Both the position numbers and the translations under genes were made by a program. The notes under the pieces were generated by a model. That model saw only the letters and a list, made by a program, of their open reading frames with translations. It was not told the DNA's origin and made no database searches. Shown here in pieces: positions 11,784 to 23,881 of a DNA stretch of 64,000 nucleotides. The stretch's first letter is position 1; each line of letters opens with the position of its first letter. Where the stretch lies: the NCBI RefSeq assembly GCF_030247195.1, contig NC_080672.1, positions 28,589,906-28,653,905 of the forward strand, given 5' to 3'. The DNA comes from Topomyia yanbarensis (lineage: Eukaryota > Arthropoda > Insecta > Diptera > Culicidae).

Positions 11784-12282
11784 CAGGGTGCGCCATTTGG
11801 ATGTATCCTATTTCAACATTGAACAACCCCACCATTTTCCAGCTGATTTTGACAATTCTGAAACGTCATTTAGTGCCAATTTAGCTATGAGTCGATTTAC
11901 ACCCAAAGAACGCGCTGAAATCGTAGCGCTTTACATTGAAAACGATCGTTCAATAGTGAAAACTGTGCGTGCTTATCGTAAAAAATATGGCAGGCTTCAG
12001 CGCTTCACTTCACCCTTTCCGGCGGAGTAAATAAACGAAATTGTCGTATTTGGGGGACACAGAACCCACACGTTATACATCAAACACCACTGCATGACCA
12101 GAAAGTAACTGTTTGGGCCGAAGTGTGCTCCAAAACAATCATCGTTTCTTATTTGATCATTTAATCGACGTTGTATTCTAAACCTGGTTTATAATAAATG
12201 GCATAAATTATCCTAAAAATCGGCTGAAAAATGGCGGAGTTGTTCAATGTTGAAAAAGGATACACCCAGCAGGTGCACCCTG
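11784..12282 (+). mobile_element. Internally deleted mariner-type transposon, 499 bp, TA target
   Basis: Terminal inverted repeats of about 55 bp: the left starts CAGGGTGCGCCATTTGGATG, and the right (minus strand) starts CAGGGTGCACCTGCTGGGTG; both continue into TTTCAACATTGAACAAC. TA dinucleotides flank it at 11782-11783 and 12283-12284. It carries two joined remnants of a transposase gene, so it is a deletion derivative and not an unrelated MITE. Confidence 0.88.
11887..12165 (+). pseudogene. IS630/Tc1/mariner transposase remnant (HTH and DDE pieces)
   Basis: From ATG 11887 the protein reads MSRFTPKERAEIVALYIEND then RSIVKTVRAYRKKYG, an N-terminal DNA-binding helix-turn-helix. The frame ends at 12030. 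In another frame, from 12051, the sequence reads WGTQNPHVIHQTPLHDQKVT followed by VWAEVCSKTII, a typical stretch between catalytic residues of a DDE transposase. Most of the catalytic domain between these pieces is missing. The product cannot be active. Confidence 0.82.
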
Positions 12283-12444
12283 TACAGCTGATCTATGGTA
12301 ACAGCCGAAATGGCAGTCGTCAACGATGTTCTCTACCAAGTATCTAATTCACGCAACAGGAGCGGCCTCCGCAATAACATAGCAATGCCACCATATACCT
12401 ATTGCACCCCCATACCTATATGACTCCGTTCTACTCGACTAGAG

Positions 12445-12930
12445 TACAACTATTATGTGCTACTAGTATGTCTGTGTATGTGTTTGTCTAAGTATTTGTG
12501 ACGGCGGGGTCAGGGAATGGATGCAGAACTGGCGTATATGATGGAATAGTGGGTATTCATTCCAGTGTTTGATTTGTGCATTCGATTTGATTCATTCGGG
12601 AAGATCGGATTGGATTAATTTAAATACAATTAATTTACTTCACACACCGGCAATTGAGTTCACACACCGGTAATTAAGTTGAACGTGAACTTATAAAATT
12701 ATAAACGCGGTCTTGAATCGGTCGCGTAGGAAGTGTCTACTTTTGGTCGTAGCAGCTTCATATCCTCATGCCTTCAGCTGAACCAATCAAAAAATGACGC
12801 TCATATTCACTAAACAACACGTTCCATGGCGACATGACCGAGAACTCTAGTGATATGGAAGAACTCAGTCTCTTCTAACATCTGAGCCGTACACCGAAAA
12901 TTGAGTATCAGATTCACGATCCGCGCGCGA
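12445..12930 (+). repeat. Large dispersed repeat L, copy 1
   Basis: Shares ordered blocks with 55741-57800: TTATGTGCTA, GATCGGATTGGAT, CGCGGTCT, CACGTTCCATGGCGACATGA, GAACTCTAGT and CATCAGATTCA-like. It is shorter than copy 2 by several hundred bases in the middle. It contains a local 22-bp duplication (CACACACCGGYAATTRAGTT) at 12641-12682. The class is unknown. Confidence 0.65.
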
Positions 12931-13159
12931 TCATCCTAGAACACACGCTTGTTGTCGTGTTCAGTAACCACTATCTGTTCTAATGCAATATCTGTCACCT
13001 TTACAAATGCACAACTAAGTCACCTGCAGTTCGCAAAAATAAAAATTTTATGGGAATCGAGTACTGAATCATCTCCATGCGCTGTTACGCTCCATGAAAA
13101 ACTGGCTCAGACATCACTTCGTTAGAAATTAAATGACTTCTCCTATCAAAGCTGGGTTG

Positions 13160-13385
13160 ACTTCGACAAAGTTTTAGCCAATTAAATTATGTGTCTTATT
13201 TTCACTTGCATTGATAATCTTATGCATCTAGTACCACCTAGCGGTAAAAGTGCGAGTATTACTGAAATACAAACTTCAATCACTTTGATCCGGTAGCTAG
13301 ACTTGTCCGATTTGGTTCAAATTTGAAACAGATACTCTTGGTAGGATTAGAAAACGACTTAGTAGGGTCGTGTTAAAACCACTCG
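13160..13385 (+). repeat. Repeat R3, copy 1
   Basis: Contains CTTCGACAAAGTT, TTAAATTATGTGTCTTATTTT, CACCTAGCGG and GGTAGCTAGACTTGTCCGAT. The same order is found in copy 3 (15570-15975), and, inverted, in copy 2 (14070-14325). Confidence 0.65.
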
Positions 13386-14069
13386 CAGCCTCTGGGCACT
13401 ATTGAAGTAAGGGGCCCCTATGATTGAGCAGCTGTAAACAGTATTGGCATTTACGTACTGTAGCAGCAATCTGACAAAATTATGACATGTGGTAATCTGA
13501 CCTTTATAGTTGCATGACGTTGCTTGAGTATGAAGAGTGCCGTGGTCAAGAAGGAATGACGAAGTAGAGCGGGTGTACCGTCCACCATTGGAACGTTGTC
13601 TAGACCAGAAAAAAAATCTTCGTATTCTATGATGTGTCTAAGGTTGTTTTCATAAACAAAGTGCGAAGCTTTTACGGCTTAAATATTTCAAATAGTGCGG
13701 TTTTCACATGTTAAATCTGAACTTATTTATATCGAGGCTATTCGAATTCGAATGAGAAACAAGCGTATAACAGCCACCTTGATCGTTATATTGACGTTGA
13801 CTCCAAAAAGGCAAACAATGAATTTCAACGTTGAATGTAGCTCGCCAGTTTTCAGAGTACGGGAGTTACAATAGTACGAAGTTGCCGGTCTGTTTAGGAC
13901 TTCTTGATTTTGAGCAGTACAATATTTCTCATGTGATGAAACTGGACAGCGTCGACATCCAACTCCTCCAATGTATTGTATTTATGTATTTAACAATTTA
14001 GGGCCAAATGACACTGAGTCTTAATGAACATGTTCCATTAGACTACCTAGAAAAATAATGAATTTTTGA

Positions 14070-14325
14070 AAGCTCAATCGGCCCAACCTTGAATCAGTTC
14101 CTAATCCCACCAGGAGTACTTGCACCAAATTTGATGCAAATCGGCCAAGTCTAGCTACCGGACCAACGTGCCCGAAGTTTTTATGGGATATTCCGAAAAT
14201 TTATATGGATGAAACCTACTAGCTCGCATTTTCGCCGCTAGATGGCACTGTATGCATTGTATTATCACTGTAAGCGAAAATAAGAAAAATAATTTAATTG
14301 TCAACTTTGTCAAAGACTGCTAGTC
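14070..14325 (-). repeat. Repeat R3, copy 2 (inverted relative to copy 1)
   Basis: On the minus strand it carries TTTGACAAAGTTG, CATCTAGCGGCGAAAATGCG, GGTAGCTAGACTTGGCCGAT and CTCCTGGTGGGATTAGGAAC. With copy 1 it forms a long-range inverted repeat separated by about 700 bp. Confidence 0.65.
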
Positions 14326-14352
14326 AGTCCGGCTTCATGGTTGTGCTCGGTT

Positions 14353-14757
14353 CCCACGAACTACACATTTTTGTGAAATAATAGTTAGATTTAGCTCAAT
14401 GGTATGTTCAGAAGAATTGTAGTACACAATACGAGTTATGCTGTGGTTACAAAACTTTAGTTCCACCTGTGGCCGAATAGAGGGCGCCAACACTAACTTT
14501 TCATAGAAGAGAGATAGAATATAGAATGTTCAGAAGAATTATTGCAAAATGCCTGTTCTACAACTTTGTTGAAGACACATAATTTCTATCTCTCTCCGTT
14601 GAAAAGTTAGTGTTGGTGCCCTCTATATGGTAACATATGGAACTAAAATTTCCAACCAAAATATGACTACAGTACATAATAGGGTACTAAAATTTTTCTA
14701 AATATACTGTTAGTTAAACCTAACCATTACTTTACAAAAACGTATAGTTCGTGGAAG
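14353..14757. mobile_element. Palindromic MITE, arms about 165 bp
   Basis: The left arm starts CCACGAACTACACATTTTTG. The minus-strand reading of the right arm starts CCACGAACTATACGTTTTTG. Both arms continue through TAGTTCCA, AGAGGGCRCCAACACTAACT and GAGATAGAA towards the centre. No open frame. Confidence 0.75.
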
Positions 14758-14838
14758 TCTAGTACTAATACACAACTATGCACTGCTAGGCCCCATGCAA
14801 AATTGACTCAGACATCACTTCACTAAAAGTTTAATAAT

Positions 14839-15538
14839 GGGGCTGTACACAAATGACGTAGCTTTGTTTCGGCTATTTTCGACCCTCCCTCCCCCCTCGT
14901 AGCATTTGGTCACAAAACTCTAACCTCCCCCTTGTAAATGACGTAGCATTTAACACCCCCCCCCCCTCCACGGCAGTGAGATGAAAAAAAATGTTATACA
15001 ATTGTTCTTTGACGGCTTTTATTAACATTTTCGTTATAACAGCAAATTTCGCCCAAAATAAACCCATTTCTTGACAAATATAGTGTTGATAATTTTGTTC
15101 TGAATTTTATATGTCATGGAGCATGGAGTTCTCTCAGTTCACAATCCTACAGCTGCCAATGATTCTAAGAAGAATTCGTTCACCTAAATTACTATGTAGG
15201 TTTGGTTGAATCCGAAGAAAAAATTTAATTCAGCTGCCAAACTAAGTCGACTAGTTAGCAAGATTAGCTAACTAATCTAGCATACTGAATCTTTTCGTTT
15301 TCTTGCGAGCTTGAAATTCCGCAAATCGAGAAACTTACCACCTGAAACTATTTCTCTTAGGAATTGAGGAACATTAAATATATTTTCCCTAATCAATGGG
15401 TTTTGATGCCCGTAAAAAAATTAAACTTGATGCTACGTCGTGCAGCTTCTGACCCTACCCTCCCCCTTGTCACACTTCGTCATGAATTTGGTATACCCCC
15501 CTACCTCCGAAAAAACTACGTCATTAATGCATGGCCCC
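14839..15538. mobile_element. GGGGCYG...TGACGTAG element, copy 1 (~700 bp)
   Basis: Ends: GGGGCTGTACACAAATGACG on the left, and GGGGCCATGCATTAATGACG read from the right on the minus strand. The body matches 56770-57538 nearly throughout, including GTCATGGAGCATGGAGTTCT and TAGTTAGCAAGATTAGCTAA. It is non-autonomous; a PIF/Harbinger origin is possible from the end sequence and a TAA-like flank, but is not proven. Confidence 0.72.
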
Positions 15539-15569
15539 TAACTTCTTTTAACAAAGCCGTATTGATTTG

Positions 15570-15975
15570 CAGTCTTCGACAAAGTTGTAGACAATTAAAT
15601 TATCTTTCTTATTTTTTCACTTACAGTGATAATACGATTGATACAGTGCGACCTAGCGGCGAAAATGTGAACTAGTGGGTTTTCTCCAAGTAAATTGTCG
15701 AAAATCTTATAAAAACTTCAGGCACATGTGGACAAACAAACAAACAATTTGCTTCCAACGGCATTGGATTGGGGCAATTTGTAACATGTAGATCAAACAG
15801 GGGCAGCCACAAAAGATAACCTGAATAGTGGTCGCAGTGGCAAAGTTTCCCCTAACAAAAAAAACTTCAGGACCAACGGTAGCTAGACTTGTCCGATTTG
15901 CTTCAAATTTGGAGCAAGTACTCCTGGTGGGACTAATAATAGACTCAGGGGTGGGCCGATAGGGGTCATTTTTTC
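15570..15975 (+). repeat. Repeat R3, copy 3, interrupted
   Basis: Same landmarks as copy 1. It is split by a 138-bp insertion at 15723-15860 within the phrase that reads continuously in copy 2. Confidence 0.65.
15723..15860 (+). mobile_element. Short retroposed fragment with A-rich tail and 11-bp target duplication
   Basis: Flanked by AAAACTTCAGG at 15712-15722 and 15861-15871, absent as a duplication in R3 copy 2. It ends CCCTAACAAAA before the repeat, and the same tail (in minus orientation) occurs at 56732-56769, where the 5' breakpoint differs. Variable 5' truncation, an A-rich 3' end and a 10-11-bp duplication indicate target-primed retroposition of a LINE or SINE tail. Confidence 0.7.
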
Positions 15976-18900
15976 TTGTGAATCTAATGTTCAATCGTTG
16001 CTGTAGGATAAAAATAACGGTAAAAGTAATAATCCTTTCTTTTCTGCGAATTTCTTGCTAAGGAAGGTTTGTTTGTTAGAGAATTCAATGGAAGTTTTGT
16101 ACATTCGTTTGTTATGGCCTGCTCGAAAAGACGCAGTAAATGAACTAAAACTCGAAAAGATGCAGTAAATGAACATTTTAACTAATAATGAAAATCTCCC
16201 TACTTATGTTTTATAGCCAGTGCCGGTGGTTATCTAGTAAACCTGACTACTGTTCACCCGAGCGTGTAAGATGAAAAAAAAAAAAAATTCAAGCCTTCGT
16301 AAGGGAAGCGACTCACAGGATCACAAGATTTCTGCATAATCAAATTATGTAAAATATGTTTATGGGCAAAGATAATGAGGTTGTTTGCTTTATGCAGTTT
16401 TATGGTGTTCATGTTTTTTTCAAACATTTTGGAGGTTTGGCTGAAAGATGACTCAATTTTTTCATGTTTTTGAAAATTTTTCCTTTAACGGATGCACAGG
16501 TAACGAAGACCTGAATCATTTTGCCGCAAGCGCAGAACGCTTGCCAGGCACAGATTTATTAGCTATCGTGTTCTGCTTGTCGCTATGGTTCGGTCCTCTT
16601 CGAACTCAGTGAGCGTGTAGTTCAAAACATACCATTGTTTTTGCTCAAAATAATTTGAAACTTGATTCGAAATGTTTGAGCAACGCTTGAATTGGTTAAA
16701 CGCTATCCTGGCGTTGCTGTGCCGCGTTTCCTGCCACTAGTATAATTTTACTTGGTTGTCATATGCTCTTTTGATCACATGGGATACGAATCAATGTGCT
16801 CTGGTACCGATTCACCGATAGGATGCATTGGGGCATTGAATAAATAATTCAGTTCAACTTTTAATTTTTATTAGCTGCCATTGTTAGCAACGCACTAAAG
16901 AGTTTCAAATAATCGAGAATACTTTTGTTTAATACAAAAGTTAGTATGGATTTACTTCCATCTTCATTGCGAGACCCCCAAAATCCCAGGGCCCCTGGTC
17001 TAGGCCCAGTGTGCCCATGCGTAAAGACAGTACTGTGACTCAGGGGTGGGTCGATCAAGTTTTCAAAAATTGTTTTTATTTTCTGGGCAGTATAATGGGC
17101 AGGCTTGTTACATAGAACTAAAAAATATTTTGTGATATTATATGAAAAAAAAAATCCTTTTTTTTCTTTGTTCGGATTTTGCTGACGCACCCTGTATATG
17201 TCTGATATGTGCATATCCCGTACCAAATAGCGTTCGATTCGGTTTGTAGATTTTTCAACTCAATCTGGCTAACAAATTGAGAAGAATGCCGAAAACTTTT
17301 CCAATGTACATTTTTCTCCCTCCCGCAACTCGAAACGCTATTATCACCACGAGAATGCATCCTCACGTCCCGCGCAGTGGCAATGCCAATATGCTTTATG
17401 AGCCACAAAACCATGAGTGGAAACTGCATAATGCACTTTTTTTCTACAATTTCAATTTCCTTATGAGCAAAAAGGCTGAGTGCAACCCGATCAGACGAGC
17501 TCCAGAATTCCGCGCAGTACACTCAAACCGAGAGAATGGCTCTGTGCTCCGGTGCAACGACGGAAAGCCGTAAACAAAAGCCCCGGCTAAATGGCATCTT
17601 TCAGTCTGCTAATAAATAATAAGTCGGATTTACGTGAATGCTCGCACTCATTATTTATCGCTCCGGAAAACGGGCGTTAGACTGCTGCGGTGAGGAGGGG
17701 GGGGAGGGAGTGCTTTGGATACCGCTGAGAATGCACAAAACAAAAAAAAATGCAACTCGAGAGGGACGTTTTTCAATGGGTTTCGACGCGATGCTTCCTT
17801 TTGGTCCAGGTAGGCAAATACCAAGCTTCGAAGGTGTTCCTGCTTGTCTGCAGGCTATTTGTTGAAAAGTTTTCATTTATTAGCATATGCATAGCATAGC
17901 TGGATGCTGGTAAAATGAATACGAATTGTTGTTTAAGAGGGGTTATAATGCATATGAAAATAATTCCGGTATTTTCGTTATGTTTTGTGAACCATAGATT
18001 CAGCGCAGAGGTTCACGAAACGTCGACAATGGATATTGTCTAAAAAGTAAAACCACAGTACACGTACATCGCTACTCCTTTGCGTTGTTTGTTATAAACT
18101 ATTGTACAGCTAGTTTTTCGAATAAAGTTTAAATGTAGGAAGATTTCGCCAAATTTATTCACCGCACTTGCTCACCACTTTTACAAATCAAAATGAAATG
18201 CGACGTAACCACATTGGAGAATGTATTTCTCATTACCTGAAGTACACAAAGAGAGAAATTGCTACATGTTTAATACAAACAGTGAAAATGGGGCAGCCCC
18301 GGACACGCAGTTAATAAATCGAGGTTATGAAAAATCTATTTCATGATATTCTAAGTCTTAAAAATAGCCATTATAAAAGTAGGAAAAATCCAAAACAGCA
18401 ACTTATTTTGGAGATTATTTATTTAATTTATTTATACAAATAAAATTCTCATTTACATTTACAAATTTAAATCTACATGCGGAAGTCTCTACACTACTCC
18501 ATTTCTATCATTCGAGACTCATATAACAAATACCTTAATGAAAATTGTGTCGTTTTTCTCTGAAAATTGTCATGGATCTTTCATTCGATTAGAATCATCG
18601 CACACAACTACAACCGTAATCGAAATTACACCCCTGCAAACAATAAAACAGCAGCATAACCTACCTTCGTTTCGTTTCAGAACGCCGCAAGTTGAGTTTA
18701 GTCTTTTTTTCGCCCAACGCTCGTGTCGTAAATTTTGCTATTATTGTCGCTTTAATTCGGCATTAACGCGCCGTGAAAGTCCCCACAGAGAATGTGTACG
18801 GCATTTGTGCGTATCCTTGTCATGCCGAATGTTAGGCCTGGCTGTGATGACTGCGGACTGTTTTTAGGGTTCCAGAACCTGCCCGCGTTCGAAGGGGGTG

Positions 18901-20434
18901 GTGAATTCAAACCTTAGGGAACCCTCCGTAGTGTCGATCGATCGGAGACCCGGAAAGCTCGTAAATTATCCATTTTATGACTCTCTGTGAGTTCTTCTGT
19001 TTCCCTTTTTATGCATTTTGGATGGGGCGTCGAATCTGATGAAATGAGTGATAGGTAGCGGCCCGGAATAGTCAGTTGGGTTACTTTGATGATTCATTTT
19101 CCGGGATCGATTTGTTGGAAGGGAATCGAATGGAAAATGGAATTATGCGAGCAGCTTTGAATCCATAGTAGTGAAAATCAGAGTAACATTCACTCGGCTT
19201 CATGTAGATTGCATCAGGCACCTAAACAGATAAACGTGAGATTTTTTTCCTCTATTGACTTCAAACAAATTTTCATCTATTTGTTTCCGTGAAAGTAGCG
19301 GACTGCCAGAAAAAAATGATCTTGTTACTAACTCCCCTCTCGGGAAGTCAATATAACTGATCTCCGCACTGAACGTGCTCCTTCGCCTTCTATCTTCATG
19401 GCAAAGAGCGAGGAAAGGCTAGCATCAAAGTTCAAGCGCTACTAATGTACTGTAAATAATGAACGAAAATCTCTGGCTTGGTTTACATGATCGTTTTGAA
19501 CGGCGCGAGTTAAAGGAGCCGTTTGTTTATCGGTTTAAAGTAAATAAATTAGGCAGGAGAGTCGAAGAACGCGGCATACCGCTTACTATTACTGTGTACA
19601 TCTGTGCTGGTCTGTTGTCGGTTTCTCGCGTGCGGCGATAGACGCTAGGCACCGAACGTGAAAAGTTTAAGAGTGGGTATGCAGATTGAAAATTCAATCG
19701 GATACGATTGGAAACGGCGTTCCCGTTGAAGCTGGTTGCTTTGATGTTAGGTGTTGCTTCTAACGGAGCAGTCTTTGCGTGAGAAGGAAGTTGTCAAAAC
19801 AAAACAATTATGGGTTATTTTGAGTTGGCGGATCGTTGCAAATCAAACTTATCATACTTAACCATTACATTTTGCCAAATATATGCAAACGCAGTGAATG
19901 AATTCTAGTACGATTATTGAAATTGTTCGTATCGTATTAGGTAGAGTATCACACAATCGGCTTGCCAGGGATGCGCAGCATGGGCAAATTTTACCATTCT
20001 TATGAAATCAAAAGATACAAGTATTTCTCTCTCATTTCTTCCTTAACTCGTCATTGTTACGATTACGTTGGTTTTCACATTTTGGAACGATTTTTTGACA
20101 TTGAAAATGTTTTACTGCACTATCTGGGGCGGGCTGTCATTCTAAAATCTAAAATCAAACGATGTCACATTTTTGCGTCACTATTTTGAACGCTAATAAC
20201 TTTGTTTTTTTTTTTTATGAACGGATTTCCGTCTGGTTCTCACCAAACAGTTCGGAATGAACTGAAATTATGTTTTATTGCTATAGTGTTTTTGTATTTC
20301 AATAGCACACTATTGAAAAACAAGCAAAAATGGATAGACTCGGAAAACGTGAAAACTCCCATACATCAGTCAATCTATCCCGGGCAGAGCCGTCAATAGG
20401 GAGCACCTAAGCAACTCAATCAGATACGGGAGGT
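15976..20434. other. Mostly unassigned sequence
   Basis: No convincing gene or repeat, apart from a possible solo mariner-type end at about 17176-17197 (minus strand TACAGGGTGCGTCAGCAAAA) and an A-run at 16275. Open frames at 17277-17573 and 18538-18867 have no recognised domain. This may be intronic or intergenic DNA of a long gene. Confidence 0.4.
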
Positions 20435-20500
20435 TATTTATAGAGGTGCTGCGTGTTCGTTTGCGTCAGTCGTTGCTCAATTTTCGCACGACTAGGACCT
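20435..20500 (+). promoter_or_regulatory. Candidate core promoter: TATA, Inr and DPE in register
   Basis: TATTTATA at 20435-20442 lies 33 bases upstream of the A of TCAGTC (20466-20471), a match to the insect initiator. GGACCT at 20495-20500 then sits exactly at +28 to +33, matching the downstream promoter element RGWYVT. All three in correct spacing is uncommon by chance. Downstream, an ATG at 20509 opens only 14 codons, but it contains AAG|GTGGGC, a possible splice donor. No following exon was identified. Confidence 0.35.
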
Positions 20501-21589
20501 GGACAATAATGTCCGGACGATGCGATAAGGTGGGCATGACAAACTTTGCGTAGACGAACTCCTTCGTGAATGCAGTTTCAAATCTCACAGCAGGATGAAG
20601 AGCACTCAATACACGTATACACGATGATTTGCAATGTGGGTGGGTGGATGGCCTTTGGTTCGAATACTGCAGGATGTTTGTATGCCGCTTCTGTGTTTGT
20701 GTTGGGACTGGTACAAAGGGGGCAAATTAATTGTTTTATGACTGTGTGCGCTTCGGTTAATGAGACGCCAAATGTTTTTGGCAGTTGGTATGCACGTAGG
20801 GTAGTGAGCTTATTGGCACACATGTTTTATATTTGTGGATATACGTGATGTGTTTTGGCACTAAGGCATCTGGCATGTTTCTGCATGTTCAAAGCACGGG
20901 AAAACTTAATTGGGTTTGCATCTACTGAAATGCGGGAGTGTGTTGAAGATGTTGATGATTGAGCGGGGGTTTATGATTTTTGTTTTAAAAAGGTTAAACT
21001 AAAGCGATCTTTGGTAGTCAACCTAAAAGTAAAGCCATCTTACGAAAAGAAAATATCGATTAGTTTTTATCCCAGGTTTGCAAGCATTAGTATTTTATGT
21101 TGTTCAAATTTCGTCGGGCATATTAACCAGCGTAGTATTTTATATTAGGAAGTTCAAAGAAAACCTGGAACGGAAACAATCTCCGGGTTTTGTTTTATTA
21201 TTTCAAACATTAAAAGTGGTATACGCTGCCTTTTTTGCTGCTTTATTTGAAACACGTTTAGAACCTGTTGTGCACAGTTCCAGATTCATAATTGTAACAG
21301 TTCTATAAAATAAAACTGAAAATTTCAAAACTAGGACTTTAGTATCAGGAAGCGAATTTTACTATAACGTGGTAGTTTTGTAACATATTATATAAAAAAG
21401 AAACCCCGGCGTGAAAAGCTTTTGCAAATGCTGTGTCGAATAAACGTTTCATGAAAAGAAATGAAATATGGAAAATTTAATTAGAAAATAATTTTTGTAA
21501 AACCAAATATCTAATTTGTAGAGCGCTGAGTGTATCGATTATGTTTCACAAAGTTGCTGATTGTAATCGATTAATGCTAAGAGATCAGT
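20501..21589. other. No supported gene
   Basis: Sequence downstream of the promoter candidate. The frame at 20570-20848 has no recognised motif. Confidence 0.4.
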
Positions 21590-21597
21590 ATCGACAC

Positions 21598-21857
21598 CAG
21601 AGATGCCAGATTTGCAGACAAGTCTGCAAATTCGCAGACTTTTAATTTAAGCTGCAGATTTTTTGGGTGACGCAGATATTTGCAGATTTTCTAGTTTGGT
21701 TGCAGATATTTGCAGATTTTTAAGTTTTGTTGCAGATATTTGCAGATTTTTGAATATAAAGGCTTTTGGTTACACTAGCTTTCCTGACATTTTTTGTTCT
21801 TCCCAGACTTTTAAAATTATTATTGCAGACATTTGAAAAAAGTACCTGGCATCTCTG
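21598..21857. mobile_element. hAT-type MITE 1 (260 bp)
   Basis: Ends are CAGAGATGCCAG and its reverse complement CTGGCATCTCTG. The 8-bp flanks are identical, ATCGACAC (21590-21597 and 21858-21865), the target-duplication length of hAT elements. The interior repeats TTTGCAGATATTTGCAGATT-like phrases three times. No coding capacity. Confidence 0.88.
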
Positions 21858-21865
21858 ATCGACAC

Positions 21866-22114
21866 CAGGGTTATCATATTCACAGATTTTTTGCACCTTT
21901 TTTGATCACAGATTCTTTTTCACAGATGACAGATTTTTGGCATTTTGATGAAAATTTCACAGATTTCCACTGATTTTTGGAAATATCGTTATTTTTCACA
22001 GTTTTTTTGGGAAATCTATCACAGATTTTCACAGATTTTTTACCTGTTTCAGTCTTCACAGATGGTAAACAAATTTTTTTTGACTGAAACACAGATTTCA
22101 ATGTGGCATCCCTG
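21866..22114. mobile_element. hAT-type MITE 2 (249 bp), directly abutting the first
   Basis: Ends are CAGGGTTATCATATTC and, on the other strand, CAGGGATGCCACATT. The left flank ATCGACAC is shared with the neighbouring MITE; the right flank ATCGAGAC (22115-22122) matches it at 7 of 8. The interior is rich in CACAGATTTT phrases. Confidence 0.82.
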
Positions 22115-22217
22115 ATCGAGACAGATCTTTCATTAGGGCCTAAGTCGCAATGTACTCAAATGGAGAAAAATCAGTTTCAATATTCGACTATGATTTTCTA
22201 AATTGTTTGAAATCTCT

Positions 22218-22345
22218 GCAATAAAGAAAGCCTTGCGATTACATTTATATCTTATCGTCCATTATGTCTAACGTAAATTATGCCAATCGTCCATTATGCC
22301 TAACGTACTTGCTTTACATATTTGTGTCTAACGTCGCGCACCCAT
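22218..22345 (+). repeat. TAACGT/TCCATTATG repeat, copy 1
   Basis: AAAGAAAGCCTTGCGATTAC followed by several TCGTCCATTATGCCTAACGT-like phrases. The same material, inverted, is at 38730-38850, and a short piece is at 39955-40010. Confidence 0.6.
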
Positions 22346-22554
22346 TCGCTAAACAATCGTCGTTATTTGATCATAACTTTATCGTTTTTACTATTGAAAC
22401 GTTTCGCTAGATAACGCTACAAATTTACTGACTAGGTTCTCAAACAAACTTATTGCAGTAGCATATGAAGAAGTTTATCTGCTTTGGGTAATGTGTATTT
22501 CCAAGATTGTTTGACTTAAAGCTGGTAGCCGCATGTCGAACACTGTTCGAAAAA

Positions 22555-23060
22555 AAACTGGCCAAAATTTCGACTTCGTCTCATCAGAATCCGACTTTTA
22601 CTTAGTGACTGGTCTAAGCTAGCGCCCGATAGATGCTGGCTTCAAAAACGGAGATATAAATTGTTTGTGTGAGCAAACTCCTAGTCGAGCATGGCGTTCC
22701 ACATAAAGGACGATCCATAAATGACGTAGAATTTTTCGTCACAAACCTCTAAATATCCCTCTGGTAATTACGTAGCTTGACGGCAATTCTCCCCCCCCCC
22801 CTTGTTTCCGTAAAATAAAAAAAATAAAAAAAAACGATGTTAGTTATTCCCCTTTAAAAAAGCTACGTAGCATGACATGACCCCTTACCCCCCTGTCGTC
22901 ACATATCATCACAAAATACAATACTCCCCCCTCCCCCATATAATGCTACGTCATTTATGGGTATCCCTAAAAGGAGTTTAGTTAAGCTCTCATCAGCGAA
23001 TGCAAGCCACTTCAAGTTACACTATGCTAGATTTCTCCTAAAAGCATTAGGTAAAAACTA
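22555..23060 (+). repeat. Dispersed repeat family G, copy 2, split by a MITE
   Basis: Family landmarks (TTCGACTTCGTCTCATCAGA, GCGCCCGATAGATGC, GAGCAAACTCCTAGTC) run to 22706. They resume at about 22972 with AGGAGTTTAGTTAAGCT, and CACTATGCTAGATTTCTCC follows at 23021. Confidence 0.6.
22707..22968. mobile_element. ATAAATGACGTAG MITE inside repeat G
   Basis: Left end AGGACGATCCATAAATGACG; right end, minus strand, AGGGATACCCATAAATGACG. Flanked by TAA on both sides (22704-22706 and 22968-22970, sharing the last base). C-rich runs are in the interior. Related to the GGGGCYG element by its terminal ATGACGTAG. Confidence 0.65.
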
Positions 23061-23788
23061 ATTTTTCTCCACTGAGTAAGAACATAGGTAAGACCACTTT
23101 TGCGTGTTAAGAGCACAAAACCTAATTAGTTTTGAAATTCGCGTTTCGACTTCATCTCACCAATATCCAACACTTAGCAACTTAGTGTCAGAACTACTTG
23201 TGAATCTTGTATCCGTACGTATGCAGAGCTGCCCATCAATTACAATAAGCAACGGGTCTTATCAGTTGCTTGTGGCGTGTGATTGTTTGGATATAGTGCC
23301 ACACTAGTGCTAATTTGGGAACTAGTTTTGATACGTCGTCTAACTTGGCCCCAAGTTGGTGCTAGTTGCTGACGAGATGAATTTGAAACACAAAAATCTA
23401 TCTTTAAATTTGGAGAACTTTTCTTCTTCAAATTATTGCCCATTCAAGAAAAATGTGAAACGTTATCAGTTTTTGTTGAGTCTTAGTTTGATACCTCCAT
23501 AAGGCAGGTCTGTTTTTCTGGAAGCTCTGCAATGATTATTACAAAGCTTGTAGTTGATTACAGAGCTCGGGAGAATCGACCGGTAGTATGTAAAAAACAA
23601 CAATTTTGAAATTACTCTCAATCCGGGTTTTTATGCATTTTATCCATTTGATCAGTTTGACCCATTTTATTCAATTTATCCAAGTTATTCATTTAATCCA
23701 CTTGATCCATTTTATCTTTGTGATCTATTTGATTCATTAGATTTAGTCTATTTTTTCGTTTAATGGGCTGAAGTAATTTGATTTGTAT
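23061..23788. other. No supported gene
   Basis: Contains diverged pieces resembling repeat G (GCGTTTCGACTTCATCTCAC at about 23140) and a run of TTTGATCCATTT-like degenerate repeats at 23640-23750. Nothing coding was recognised. Confidence 0.45.
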
Positions 23789-23881
23789 AGGGAAACCCGG
23801 GCCAATTAAGACAGTGGGGGTAATTCAGACCCCTTCGATTTCTCAGAAAATTCTAAGGCTTTCTGACTGTCGCACATATTT

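Noticed and set aside
17118..17573. Overlapping 98- and 134-codon frames on opposite strands
   Set aside because: They mirror each other, lack domains, and one runs into a probable mariner-type terminal repeat.
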